Positions 33,333 through 42,456 are shown, numbered from the stretch's first letter. The stretch is 54,404 bases of DNA from Flavobacteriia bacterium (GCA_018500075.1 JAHBAN010000008.1:1-54404); one strand, 5' to 3'. Notes: generated by a model from the sequence alone, not told the origin. Made by a program: numbers and translations.

Positions 33333-36300
33333 TTACGGGGCGGCGGGGGTGGGGTGATTTTTGGGCCGGACATCTTCGAGGGCGGCATAGAATGCGGGCA
33401 GAACCAGCAGGATCAGAACGGTCGCCGCGAGAAGTCCGAAGACGACCGAGATCACCAGTGGTTTGAGGGTCTGGGCTTGGGTCGAGGTTTCCAGGAGCAG
33501 CGGTGCCATGCCCATGATGGTGGTGGAGACCGAGACAAAGATCGGTCGGAACCGCGAGCGCACGGCTTCGCCCGCGGCCAGCGCGGCAGAAAGCCCCTCG
33601 GCGCGGCGGGCATTTATGACACCGACCAGCAGAATCGCATTGTTGACCACGATACCGGCCAGCGAGGCCGCGCCCACCAGTGAGGGCATGGAGATATTGT
33701 AGCCCATCAGGACATGGCCCCAGATCACCCCGAGAAACGCGAGCGGGATCGTGATCATGACGATCAGCGGCTCGATATAGCTGTGGAACTGGAAGCTGAG
33801 CACCACATAGATCCCCAGCAGCCCGATCAGGAAGCCGCGCAGGATTGAGGCGACGGTTTCTGCCGAATTCGCCGCTTGCCCGCCGACGTCAAAGGTCAGG
33901 CCGGGGGTGGCGGAGACAAGCTCGGGAAGAAAGCCCTCTGTCAGCCGGGCGGTGATTGCGTCGGCGTTGCCGATCCGGCCATCCACATCGGCTGAAACGG
34001 TCACTGTGCGCAGGCCGTTGCGACGCGAGATGCTGCCCCAGCCGCGGGCCTCGGCAATTGTCACCACATTGGACAGTGGCACAGTGCCACCGCCCGGCAG
34101 GGCGATTTCGAAGGCTGTCAGGTCATCGCGGGTGGCACGGTCGCGACCTGTCAGGCGCACTTCCAGATCCCACGCCAGATCACCACGCCGGATTTCGGCC
34201 AGTTGGGTGCCAAGAAAGGCTGCGCGGAGTTGGCTGGCAACATCTGTCGCGGTCAGCCCCATGGCTTCGGAGCCGGGGGCAAGGGTCAGGCGCAATTCCG
34301 GCGCTCCGGGGCGCAGATCAAGGATCGCATTGCGCACACCGGCATAGGTTTGCAGGTCTGCCAAGGTGGCGCGGCCACTTGCTTCCAGCGTGGCGAGATC
34401 GGGATGGCTGAGGCGCAACTCGATGGCGATACCCTGCGGCCCGATGCCCGGTTCGGTCAGGATCAGCGAGGAAACGCCGGGCAGCGGGCCGATTTCTGCG
34501 CGCCAGAGCGTGACGATATCGTCAAGTGTGCTGCTGCGGACCTCGGCACCGAGCAAATCAATCGCAACGGTGGCCACATGGGCACCGCTTTCGCCAGCAG
34601 ACAGGTTGCGGCCAAGCCGTGTGATACGGCGGATGACCAGTGGTTGGGATTGAGGCTGTTCGGGCGTCAGGCGCGCGTTCACGCGGTCAAGTGCCCTCTC
34701 GACCTGCGCAACGGTTTCGCTGGTGCGGGCCAGTGGCGTGCCTGCGGGCAGCATCAGCCGCGCCTCGAGCACATCACCGTCGATCTCTGGCATGGCCTCG
34801 CGCTTCACGACGCCGCCGCCCAATGCGCCAGCCGTCAGGATCAGCGCACCAATCGCCAGCCCCGCAACGAGCCAGCGCCCACGGATCGCCATATCGGCCA
34901 GACGGCCCATCGCTTCGCGCAAAGTATCAAAGCCTGCATCAAACCGGCTGCGGAACCGCGAGGGCGTGGTCTCCTTGATCCCGCCTTTCAGGTGATGTGG
35001 CAGGATCAGGAAGGCTTCAACAAGCGAGGCGGCCAAGGCCGCCAGCAGGACCACCGGCAACACATCGAGCACCGCACCCAATTCGCCGGCCAGAAACGCC
35101 AGCGGCAGGAACACAGCAAGGGTGGTCAGGAAAGACGAGATCACGCCGGGCGCCACAGCGGAGACGCCAGCCGCAACATTTTCGACCGTTGCGCCCTTGG
35201 TGGAATGCACCGCAATGGAATCTGCGATCACGATAGAGTCGTCCATCACGATCCCGATCGCCATCAACAGCGCAACCAGCGTCATCATGTTCAGGCTCAG
35301 CCCTGTCAGTGCCATCCAGAGGAATGCGCCAGCAAAGGCCACGGGCAGGCCCATCGCGGCCCAGATCGCGAAACCGGGGCGAAAGAACAGGCTCATCACC
35401 GCCACGACCAGCACAAGCCCGACCACCCCGTTCTGCACCAGCATGACGAGCCGGTCGCGGATGATTGAGGTCACATCCTGCACCACTTCGACCTTGATCG
35501 TATCGGGCAGGCGCGCGCGCTCTTGCGCCACCAGCTCGGCCACGGAATCAAGCACACGCAGCGCATCGGCATCGAGCGCCTTGGCCACGTCAATCACGAT
35601 GGCCGGAATGCCATCGACAAAGGCGCGGTCCTGTGGCGGCTCAAAGCGCTCCTCGATCAGGGCGACATCGCCCAGCGTCAGGGTTGCGCCGTTCGGCAGG
35701 ACCATAACCGGAATCCGCGCCAGCGTGAGCGCCGTGTCGCGCTCGGCGGTAAAGCGCAGGGTCGTGTCCACGCCCGGCCCGTCCAGTGTTCCGGCGGGGA
35801 GATCAATATTTTGGGCCGCGATGGCGGCGGCCAAAGCGGCAGGTGTCAGACCGTGGCTGTCAAGCACGGCGCGGTCTGCCGTGATCGAGAGTGTCCGCAC
35901 GCCCAAGCCGCCACGGGTCACGCGGGCGATGCCGGGCAAGGCTGTGAGGCGGTCGGACAGGCCATCGGCGTAAAGATCAAGCTCGCCCAGCGGCAAATCA
36001 CCGGAGATCGCGACCGATGTGACCGGATCAGAGCGGTGCAATTCGCGCACCACGACGGGATCGGCGCGCTCGGGAAAGCTGTCGATCGCCGCCGCTTCGG
36101 TGCGCAGAGAATTGACAAAGCGCAGCGCATCATTGCCCGGCGCCAGAGTGGCCACGGCGCGCGCGCGGCCGGTCTGCGCGTTGCAGGTCAGGGTTTCTAG
36201 CCCCTCGACGCCTTGCACCCCGTCCCAGAGCGGGGCGCAGATGGCCGTTTCCACATCTTCGGCGGCCGCCCCGCGGTAGGGCACTGTGATCTCGGCTTCG

Positions 36301-36422
36301 ACCGCGCGGAAATCGGGAAAAGTTTCGCGCAAGAGACCCGGTGCCGCGAACACACCGGCTGCAAGAAAAAGAAGCAACAACAGGTTGCCTGCTGTCGGAT
36401 GGCTAGTGAACCAGCGGATCAT
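33333..36422 (-). CDS. RND-family efflux pump inner-membrane permease
   Basis: RND permeases export hydrophobic compounds by proton antiport as trimers spanning into the periplasm. The 1029-residue protein has a first membrane segment near residues 9-28, a large periplasmic loop, and membrane blocks near 330-460 and 840-1010. The proton-relay Asp pair appears in MAIGIVMDDSIVIADSI near residue 392. It is close to the HAE-1/AcrB group and lacks the heavy-metal CusA methionine-rich features I would expect. Its ATG overlaps the adaptor stop as ATGA. The substrate is unknown. No outer-membrane TolC-like gene is in the window. Confidence 0.93.
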   Translation of the reverse strand: MIRWFTSHPTAGNLLLLLFLAAGVFAAPGLLRETFPDFRAVEAEITVPYRGAAAEDVETAICAPLWDGVQGVEGLETLTCNAQTGRARAVATLAPGNDALRFVNSLRTEAAAIDSFPERADPVVVRELHRSDPVTSVAISGDLPLGELDLYADGLSDRLTALPGIARVTRGGLGVRTLSITADRAVLDSHGLTPAALAAAIAAQNIDLPAGTLDGPGVDTTLRFTAERDTALTLARIPVMVLPNGATLTLGDVALIEERFEPPQDRAFVDGIPAIVIDVAKALDADALRVLDSVAELVAQERARLPDTIKVEVVQDVTSIIRDRLVMLVQNGVVGLVLVVAVMSLFFRPGFAIWAAMGLPVAFAGAFLWMALTGLSLNMMTLVALLMAIGIVMDDSIVIADSIAVHSTKGATVENVAAGVSAVAPGVISSFLTTLAVFLPLAFLAGELGAVLDVLPVVLLAALAASLVEAFLILPHHLKGGIKETTPSRFRSRFDAGFDTLREAMGRLADMAIRGRWLVAGLAIGALILTAGALGGGVVKREAMPEIDGDVLEARLMLPAGTPLARTSETVAQVERALDRVNARLTPEQPQSQPLVIRRITRLGRNLSAGESGAHVATVAIDLLGAEVRSSTLDDIVTLWRAEIGPLPGVSSLILTEPGIGPQGIAIELRLSHPDLATLEASGRATLADLQTYAGVRNAILDLRPGAPELRLTLAPGSEAMGLTATDVASQLRAAFLGTQLAEIRRGDLAWDLEVRLTGRDRATRDDLTAFEIALPGGGTVPLSNVVTIAEARGWGSISRRNGLRTVTVSADVDGRIGNADAITARLTEGFLPELVSATPGLTFDVGGQAANSAETVASILRGFLIGLLGIYVVLSFQFHSYIEPLIVMITIPLAFLGVIWGHVLMGYNISMPSLVGAASLAGIVVNNAILLVGVINARRAEGLSAALAAGEAVRSRFRPIFVSVSTTIMGMAPLLLETSTQAQTLKPLVISVVFGLLAATVLILLVLPAFYAALEDVRPKNHPTPAAP

Positions 36423-37717
36423 TTCAGCGCCTCAACGGGTGTCAGCGCCATGCCGGGGATCGCCGGAGCTATGTCGTCGATCACAACGCGGTCGCCCGCA
36501 GCGAGACCATCAGCAATAATGACCCGGCTGTCTTGGGAAAATGCGGCTGTGACAGGGCGCAGCGCCAGCAGATCATCAGCATCGGCCACGCGCACAAAGC
36601 CGCCATGCAGCGCCGCCTCGGGAATGGCGATTGCACCGGCGAGGGGCGCGCCCGCGAAAGACAGTTGCACCTGCATATTGGGAACAAGCGGCAAGCGGCG
36701 CGGCGGGTCTGCGCCCTCATAGGGCGCATCGACGGCCACCACCACCGGCACAGTGCGCGCGCGAGCGTCGAGCGCGCCTTCGATGCGGACCACACGGGCG
36801 GCCCATATCTGGGCCGGGTCCGACAGCGGGCTGAGGGTTACATCAATCTGTTTGGCCGGCGTATCCCGCATCAGTGTGGCAACGGTCGTGCCTTGGGGGA
36901 TGGCGCCGATCAGGCGGCGAAAACTCTCGATCGGCAGATGCGCCACGACCTCGGCAACCGCGATGCTGTCTCCACGGATCAGGATCTGACCCGGCGCGAC
37001 GGTCTGGAAACGCTCTGCGGCCACATCGGTTATGCGCAGGTTGAAAGGTGTGCTCAGCGTTGTGCGCTCCAGCGCCCGCTCTGCGCGGTCAATGGCCGCG
37101 GCACTCCGCTCGACCTGCGCCGCGATCCGCGCCTCTCGGGGCGGGATCAGCGAAAGGCTGTTTTCCAGCTCTGTCACGGTGCGGCGGGCCAGAAGCGTGG
37201 CGCGCTCTGCCTCATCGGCGCGCGACTGCGGGACAGTGCCCTGATCAAAGAGAGTGCGGGTTCGGGTCAGCTCGGCTTGGGCGAGCGTCAAGCGGGTGCG
37301 CTCCAGATCAAGGATACGGGCTGTGTTGGCGGCCTCGGCCGTCAACTGCGCGCGTTCGGCGGCGAGCACCGCAAGATCGGCCTGCGACTGGGCGAGCGCC
37401 AGTTCGTAATCGGCCGGATCGATCCGCAACACCTCGGTTCCGGCGGGAATCATCCGCCCGGCGTCGAGATCCGGATGGCGCCAGACCACCTCGCCCTGCA
37501 CCTCGGCCACTGCGACCCAGCTTTGCGCTGCGCGCAGATTGCCCCAAGCGATCGCCGTTGGGCGCAGCTCGTCCTCTGCAACGGTCATCACATGGACGGG
37601 CAGCGCCGGTGCCTGCGCGTCTGTCCGGGCGGGACCGGGGGCCGATGCAATCATCCAGGCCGCAGCAGCGACCCCGAGACCAATCGGCGGCAAGGCAAAG
37701 AGCGGAGTGAAACGCAT
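36419..37717 (-). CDS. RND pump periplasmic adaptor (membrane fusion protein)
   Basis: Adaptors link the RND permease to an outer-membrane channel. The 432-residue protein starts with a hydrophobic signal-anchor (FALPPIGLGVAAAAWMIAS) and has a split lipoyl domain around a long coiled-coil hairpin (roughly residues 120-210, Ala/Leu/Glu/Arg-rich), then beta-barrel domains with FNLRITDVAAERFQTVAPGQILIRG. The start at 37717 lies 4 bases after the cytochrome gene stop with AGGA upstream. It overlaps the permease start by ATGA, so both are made together. Confidence 0.9.
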   Translation of the reverse strand: MRFTPLFALPPIGLGVAAAAWMIASAPGPARTDAQAPALPVHVMTVAEDELRPTAIAWGNLRAAQSWVAVAEVQGEVVWRHPDLDAGRMIPAGTEVLRIDPADYELALAQSQADLAVLAAERAQLTAEAANTARILDLERTRLTLAQAELTRTRTLFDQGTVPQSRADEAERATLLARRTVTELENSLSLIPPREARIAAQVERSAAAIDRAERALERTTLSTPFNLRITDVAAERFQTVAPGQILIRGDSIAVAEVVAHLPIESFRRLIGAIPQGTTVATLMRDTPAKQIDVTLSPLSDPAQIWAARVVRIEGALDARARTVPVVVAVDAPYEGADPPRRLPLVPNMQVQLSFAGAPLAGAIAIPEAALHGGFVRVADADDLLALRPVTAAFSQDSRVIIADGLAAGDRVVIDDIAPAIPGMALTPVEALK

Positions 37718-37721
37718 TGGC

Positions 37722-38219
37722 TTAATCCTGTGCTCTGCGCATCCGCGCCAGTATGTTGTCGCGCAGCACAAATTGGTGGTAGAGCGCGCCGGCGATATGC
37801 AACGCCACCAGCGCCAGCAGAATAACTTTCATCACGTTGTGGCCCTGTGCGGCGGCTTGAAGACCGCCAAACCACGCCACCGAGCCGCTGACCGGCATCA
37901 GGATCATCAGCGCGTAGAGACCAACATGGGTGATCTTGGCGAGGACGCCTTGCAGCCTGTTGGCCTCCTGCGCCGGCAAAACCCCGCGCCGAGCACGCAG
38001 CATGAGCCGCCAGAGCGCAAAGATCAGCACGAGAGCGCCCCCCGCCACATGGGCCAACACAAGCGGATCAAAGCCGGCCTCAAGCCCGTCGGTAACCCGG
38101 CCCCAGGCGGTCGAAATCGCATCCTTGAAGATATATTGCTGCGCGATCAAAGCAAAAACGAGCCAATGCAGCACAATCTGCAGGCGGGAGTAGCGGGTCG
38201 GAGCGTCTGTGGCGGGCAT
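37722..38219 (-). CDS. Cytochrome b561 family protein
   Basis: Bacterial b561 proteins are four-helix, di-haem membrane electron carriers. The 165-residue protein has four hydrophobic segments and conserved histidines suited to haem: RLQIVLHWLVFALIA, LVLAHVAGGALVLIFALWRL, LAKITHVGLYALMILMPVSGSVAWFG and LALVALHIAGALYHQFVLRDNIL. It is the first gene of the efflux operon, 4 bases before the adaptor. Why a b561 sits with an RND pump is not clear; redox stress response is a possible link. It is divergent from the TetR gene, separated by 95 bases with an operator. Confidence 0.93.
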   Translation of the reverse strand: MPATDAPTRYSRLQIVLHWLVFALIAQQYIFKDAISTAWGRVTDGLEAGFDPLVLAHVAGGALVLIFALWRLMLRARRGVLPAQEANRLQGVLAKITHVGLYALMILMPVSGSVAWFGGLQAAAQGHNVMKVILLALVALHIAGALYHQFVLRDNILARMRRAQD

Positions 38220-38282
38220 ATGGGCGGTCTTTCAATCTGGAAAAGCGACTCAGGAAGATGGTTGCCTGTGTCGGCAATATAA

Positions 38283-38302
38283 GTTAGTTTGTTATCACTA
38301 AC
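38283..38302. promoter_or_regulatory. Palindromic operator between the TetR gene and the efflux operon
   Basis: GTTAGT at 38283-38288 and ACTAAC at 38297-38302 form a perfect inverted repeat with an 8-base spacer (20 bp overall). It lies in the 95-base gap between the divergent b561 and TetR genes, 12 bases before the TetR ATG. TetR-family repressors typically bind such sites in divergent promoters and repress both sides. Ligand and binding are not shown. Confidence 0.75.
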
Positions 38303-38314
38303 AAGGGGTGAGCT

Positions 38315-38908
38315 ATGTCGGGGCGTCAAACTGCGGAAGACCGCAAAGCACAGATCGTGGCCGTGGTGCTGCAAATTGCCGATGAGATCGGGCCTGACAG
38401 GCTCAGCACCACCGATGTTGCGCGCGCCATCGGCATCAGCCAGCCTGCGATCTTCCGGCATTTTCCAACCAAAAGCGCCCTCTGGCTGGCTGTGGCCGAG
38501 AGCGTTTCGGAGCGGTTACAGCGCGACTGGGCCGCAGCCGAAGCCGAGGCAAGCGGGGCGCACCCGCGCCTGAAGGCGCTGATCATGGCGCAACTCTCTG
38601 CCATTGCAAAGACCCCTGCCCTGCCGTCGCTCTTGTTCTCGCGAGAACTGCAGGTGGAAAACATGGCCCTGCGCGACGTGTTTCACAGGCTTCTGGGCGC
38701 ATTTCAAAGCCGCCTGATCGAGGCGATCCGCGACGGCCAAGCCACGGGCGATATATGCGAAACTGTCAGCCCCGAGGATGTTGCCAGCTTGCTGACCTCG
38801 CTTGTGCAGGGCGTCGCGATCCGCTGGACCCTTGGCGCGCGGAGCTTTTCACTTGTCCACGAGGGCCTGCGCCTGTTTGACGTCCAAATCGCGCTTTTGC
38901 GCAGATAA
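38315..38908 (+). CDS. TetR-family transcriptional regulator
   Basis: The 197-residue protein has a TetR-type N-terminal helix-turn-helix (LSTTDVARAIGISQPAIFRHFPTKSALWLAV, residues about 30-60) and a helical C-terminal ligand-binding domain. Its start has AAGGGGTG six bases before. It is divergent from the b561-adaptor-RND operon and next to the 20-bp palindrome, which it probably binds as a dimer to repress the pump and itself. The ligand is unknown. Urease genes follow on the same strand after about 230 bases, so it is not clearly linked to them. Confidence 0.93.
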   Translation: MSGRQTAEDRKAQIVAVVLQIADEIGPDRLSTTDVARAIGISQPAIFRHFPTKSALWLAVAESVSERLQRDWAAAEAEASGAHPRLKALIMAQLSAIAKTPALPSLLFSRELQVENMALRDVFHRLLGAFQSRLIEAIRDGQATGDICETVSPEDVASLLTSLVQGVAIRWTLGARSFSLVHEGLRLFDVQIALLRR

Positions 38909-39141
38909 CACGGCGCCTGCGACCCTCCGCGCAGGTCTGGGAGCGCAATTACGCCCGCAAATTCAGCGATGTGGGTCTTGGCTGCCTGCATTTTAATCAA
39001 CGCTAAAGTCCTGAGGGTTAATTTCGGCCCGATATCTGCCATTCCTCTGAGCATTGTGATGCATATAGCGGCAACACCACAGCTTGCCGGAGGCGTCACA
39101 TCACCCTGACCATTCCCATAAACCTGCCCGATAAGAGCAGC

Positions 39142-39942
39142 TTGCAGCCCCGTGCTGTGGGGGCGGCACGGCTGTCGGTCTGTGGCGATGCGATGGGCAA
39201 GACGCGCTTGCAGGTCTTGCGTCAATCCGGCTCGCTCAAACTGGTCTTTCCGCAGACGCACCGCACAGATGCCGAGGTGGTGCTCGTCAATACCGCCGGA
39301 GGGATCACGGGCGGCGACAGGTTTTCTCTGGATATAAATGTGCAGGACGGGGCCAAACTGACGCTCACAACCCAAGCCGCAGAGCGCGCCTATCGCGCGC
39401 AACCCGGCGAGGTCGGGAGCGTACAGACCAAGCTCACTGTCGCAGATGGCGGGTGTTTGAACTGGCTTCCCCAAGAGCTGATCCTGTATGACCGCTGCGC
39501 CCTGCGCCGCCGTCTGGAGATATCGCTTGGCCCTGCCGCACGGCTCCTGATGGTGGAGCCGCTGGTCTTCGGGCGCGCCGCAATGCCCGAGCGGCTTGAG
39601 GATATCTTCTTTCAGGATCGCATCACGATCTGGCAAGCCGGCAAGCCGCTCTACATCGACGGGATTGATCTTGGCGGCAATGCGGCAGCGCATCTGGCGC
39701 GCCGTGCTCTGGCAAACGGGGCTGGCGCTCTGGCGAGCGTTGTTATGGTCGCGCCTGATGTCGAGAGCTATCTGCCCAAACTACGAGCGCTTTTGCCCGC
39801 GACGGCGGGGGCAAGCCTCTTGCGCCCCGGTGTGCTTTTCATCCGGCAGCTCGCAACAGAGGGGTTTGCACTGCGGCGCGCGCTCATCCCTATGCTCGAG
39901 CACCTTTCAAACCACATTTTGCCCACGTCCTGGAGGCTGTAA
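39142..39942 (+). CDS. ureD: Urease accessory protein UreD
   Basis: UreD (UreH) is a scaffold that joins UreF and UreG to apo-urease for nickel loading. The 266-residue protein has the family features VNTAGGITGGDRF near residue 50, TTQAAERAYRA near 77, NWLPQELILYD near 109 and RLLMVEPLVFGR near 133. The start is doubtful. TTG at 39142 is the annotated choice and has only AAGAG upstream. A strong GGAGG at 39089-39093 is followed by the codons ATC at 39100 and CTG at 39106 in the same frame, which would add residues. It leads ureA by 3 bases. Confidence 0.93.
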   Translation: MQPRAVGAARLSVCGDAMGKTRLQVLRQSGSLKLVFPQTHRTDAEVVLVNTAGGITGGDRFSLDINVQDGAKLTLTTQAAERAYRAQPGEVGSVQTKLTVADGGCLNWLPQELILYDRCALRRRLEISLGPAARLLMVEPLVFGRAAMPERLEDIFFQDRITIWQAGKPLYIDGIDLGGNAAAHLARRALANGAGALASVVMVAPDVESYLPKLRALLPATAGASLLRPGVLFIRQLATEGFALRRALIPMLEHLSNHILPTSWRL

Positions 39943-39945
39943 CTC

Positions 39946-40248
39946 ATGCAACTGACCCCGCGTGAAAAAGACAAACTGTTGATCGCCATGGCCGCCGAGG
40001 TGGCCCGCAAGCGGCTGGCCCGTGGGGTCAAGCTGAACCACCCCGAGGCGATTGCGCTGATCACAGATGCAGTGGTCGAAGGCGCGCGCGACGGGCGCTC
40101 TGTGGCCGATATGATGGAGGCAGGCGGCTCTGTGCTCAGCCGTGCGCAATGCATGGAGGGCATCGCGGAGATGATCCACGAAGTGCAGATCGAGGCCACC
40201 TTTCCAGACGGAACCAAGCTGGTCACCGTCCACAATCCGATCCGTTAA
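39946..40248 (+). CDS. ureA: Urease gamma subunit
   Basis: UreA is the small structural subunit of the urease (UreABC)3 assembly that hydrolyses urea to ammonia and carbamate. The 100-residue length is exact for the family, with MQLTPREKDKLLIAMAAEVARKRL at the start and VHNPI at the end. GGAGG precedes the start. It follows ureD by 3 bases. A short extra gene lies between it and ureB, unlike the usual directly adjoining ureA-ureB order. Confidence 0.98.
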   Translation: MQLTPREKDKLLIAMAAEVARKRLARGVKLNHPEAIALITDAVVEGARDGRSVADMMEAGGSVLSRAQCMEGIAEMIHEVQIEATFPDGTKLVTVHNPIR

Positions 40249-40267
40249 ACCTTCTTGGGAGCCACAA

Positions 40268-40435
40268 ATGAAACCTATTCTGCGCAGCCTGCCTCTGATC
40301 CTACTCGCCAATGCCTCTGTCGCACATGAGGCCTCGCATATGCACCATCACCTGACCGATCCGAACTGGATGCCGCTGGTCGCCGGTTTGCTCGCGGTCG
40401 GCTGTCTGGCCGCCCTGGCGTGGAGCCGCAAATGA
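40268..40435 (+). CDS. Small histidine-rich membrane peptide inside the urease operon
   Basis: A 55-residue protein encoded in the ureA-ureB gap. It has GGGAG six bases before the ATG, and its TGA overlaps the ureB ATG as ATGA, so translation of ureB is coupled to it. It begins with a signal-like segment (KPILRSLPLILLANASVA), followed by HEASHMHHH and a short loop, then a second hydrophobic stretch (WMPLVAGLLAVGCLAALAW) and a basic end. Two helices with a His-rich turn on one side of the membrane are predicted. Metal handling near nickel enzymes is a plausible guess only. I know no named family for it. Confidence 0.75.
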   Translation: MKPILRSLPLILLANASVAHEASHMHHHLTDPNWMPLVAGLLAVGCLAALAWSRK

Positions 40436-40737
40436 TCCCTGGCGAGCGTTTCCCCGCAGAGGGCGGCATCATGCTCAACGCCGGGGCCGAGGCGATCACG
40501 CTTCTGGTGGCCAATACAGGCGACCGCCCTGTGCAAGTGGGCAGCCATTACCATTTTGCCGAGACCAACCCCGCGCTCACATTTGACCGTGTCGCCGCAC
40601 ATGGCCGGCGCCTTGATATCGCCTCTGGCACAGCCGTGCGCTTTGAGCCGGGCCAACGCCGCGAAGTGCAGCTGATCCCGATTGGCGGCGCGCGGCGCGT
40701 GTTTGGCTTTAACGGCCACGTTATGGGAGCGCTTTAG
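40432..40737 (+). CDS. ureB: Urease beta subunit
   Basis: UreB is the beta structural subunit of urease. The 101-residue protein begins MIPGERFPAEGG and contains NTGDRPVQVGSHYHFAETNPALTFDR and GAARRVFGFNGHVMG-like sequence, all typical. The start at 40432 is chosen because it gives the usual N-terminus and overlaps the small peptide's stop; an in-frame GTG at 40420 is rejected. The ureC ATG follows its stop directly. Confidence 0.97.
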   Translation: MIPGERFPAEGGIMLNAGAEAITLLVANTGDRPVQVGSHYHFAETNPALTFDRVAAHGRRLDIASGTAVRFEPGQRREVQLIPIGGARRVFGFNGHVMGAL

Positions 40738-42447
40738 ATGCCCGTTGAAATCCCCCGCGCGCAATATGCCGCCATGTATGGCCCGACAACGGGCGACCGT
40801 CTGCGCCTTGCCGATACCGATCTGGTCATCGAGGTCGAGCGCGACCTGACCACCTATGGCGAAGAAGTGAAGTTCGGCGGCGGCAAGACCATCCGCGACG
40901 GCATGGGCCAATCGCAAGTCACCCGCGCGGGCGGGGCCGTCGACACGGTGATCACCAATGCGCTGATTGTGGATCACTCGGGCATCTACAAGGCCGATGT
41001 GGCGCTCAAGGACGGCTTGATCCACGCCATCGGCAAGGCCGGAAACCCCGACACGCAATCCGGCGTTGATATCATCATCGGCCCTGGCACAGAGATCATC
41101 GCCGGGGAAGGCCGTATTCTGACAGCGGGCGGGATGGACAGCCATATCCACTTTATATGCCCCCAGCAGATGGACGACAGTCTGCACTCCGGCGTCACCA
41201 CCTGCTTTGGCGGCGGCACTGGCCCAGCGCATGGCACGCTGGCCACAACCTGCACACCCGGCCCCTGGCATATCGGGCGGATGCTACAGTCTTTTGACGG
41301 TATTCCCATGAACATCGGCCTTTCGGGCAAAGGCAACGCCAGCCAGCCCGCCGCGCTTGTCGAGATGATCAAGGGCGGCGCCTGTGCGCTCAAGCTGCAT
41401 GAAGACTGGGGCACAACCCCCGCGGCGATAGATTGCTGTCTGTCGGTGGCCGACGATATGGATGTTCAGGTGATGATCCACACCGATACGCTCAACGAGA
41501 GCGGCTTTGTGGAACATACGGTCGCCGCCATGAAAGGCCGCACGATCCATGCCTTTCACACCGAAGGCGCAGGGGGCGGCCACGCGCCTGATATTATCAA
41601 GATTTGTGGCGATGCAAATGTCCTGCCCTCCTCGACCAATCCGACACGCCCCTTTACAGTGAACACGCTGGAAGAGCATCTAGATATGCTCATGGTCTGT
41701 CACCACCTCGACAAATCCATTCCCGAAGACATCGCCTTTGCCGAAAGCCGCATCCGCCGCGAGACAATTGCGGCCGAAGACATCCTGCATGACATGGGCG
41801 CCTTCTCGATCATCGTCTCTGACAGTCAGGCCATGGGGCGCGTCGGAGAAGTGATCATCCGCACATGGCAAACGGCCGATAAGATGAAAAAGCAACGCGG
41901 CCCGCTCCCTGAAGAAACCGGGGACAACGACAATATGCGCGTGCGCCGCTATATCGCGAAATACACAATCAACCCCGCGATTGCGCAGGGCGTGAGCCAT
42001 GTAATCGGCGATATCAACATCGGCAAACGCGCCGATCTGGTTTTGTGGAGTCCTGCCTTTTTCGGGGTGAAGCCCGAGATGATCCTTATGGCCGGTTCAA
42101 TCGTGGTCGCCCAGATGGGCGATCCGAACGCCTCGATCCCGACTCCGCAGCCCGTCTACAGCCGCCCGATGTTCGGCGCCTATGGCAGCGCGCTGCGCCA
42201 CAGCTCGGTGAGCTTTGTGTCAGGCGCTGCGCAAGCGGCGGGCATCGGCGAGACGTTTGGTCTGGCCAAAGAGACCGTTGCGGTGAAAAACACCCGCAAG
42301 ATCGGCAAAGCAGACATGATCCTCAACGCTGTCTTGCCCGAGGTCGATGTGCACCCCGAAACCTATGAGGTGCGTGCCGACGGTATCCTGCTCACGTGCC
42401 AACCCGCCGAAGTGCTGCCCATGGCACAGCGTTATTTCATGTTCTGA
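40738..42447 (+). CDS. ureC: Urease alpha (catalytic) subunit
   Basis: UreC holds the dinickel centre. The 569-residue protein keeps all key residues, numbered as seen here: nickel ligands H136 and H138 (HIHFICPQQ), carbamylated K219 (LKLHEDWG), flap residues C321 and H322 (MVCHHLDKS), and D-loops further on. Positions are shifted by two from the Klebsiella numbering, which supports a correct start. The cytosolic enzyme yields ammonia for assimilation, for instance by the glutamate synthase encoded downstream. It lies between ureB and ureE with gaps of 0 and 9 bases. Confidence 0.99.
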   Translation: MPVEIPRAQYAAMYGPTTGDRLRLADTDLVIEVERDLTTYGEEVKFGGGKTIRDGMGQSQVTRAGGAVDTVITNALIVDHSGIYKADVALKDGLIHAIGKAGNPDTQSGVDIIIGPGTEIIAGEGRILTAGGMDSHIHFICPQQMDDSLHSGVTTCFGGGTGPAHGTLATTCTPGPWHIGRMLQSFDGIPMNIGLSGKGNASQPAALVEMIKGGACALKLHEDWGTTPAAIDCCLSVADDMDVQVMIHTDTLNESGFVEHTVAAMKGRTIHAFHTEGAGGGHAPDIIKICGDANVLPSSTNPTRPFTVNTLEEHLDMLMVCHHLDKSIPEDIAFAESRIRRETIAAEDILHDMGAFSIIVSDSQAMGRVGEVIIRTWQTADKMKKQRGPLPEETGDNDNMRVRRYIAKYTINPAIAQGVSHVIGDINIGKRADLVLWSPAFFGVKPEMILMAGSIVVAQMGDPNASIPTPQPVYSRPMFGAYGSALRHSSVSFVSGAAQAAGIGETFGLAKETVAVKNTRKIGKADMILNAVLPEVDVHPETYEVRADGILLTCQPAEVLPMAQRYFMF

Positions 42448-42456
42448 GAGGACACC

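Noticed and set aside
34203..35468. 421-codon plus-strand frame within the RND pump gene
   Set aside because: It is antisense to a clear RND permease with complete motifs; composition is that of a shadow frame.
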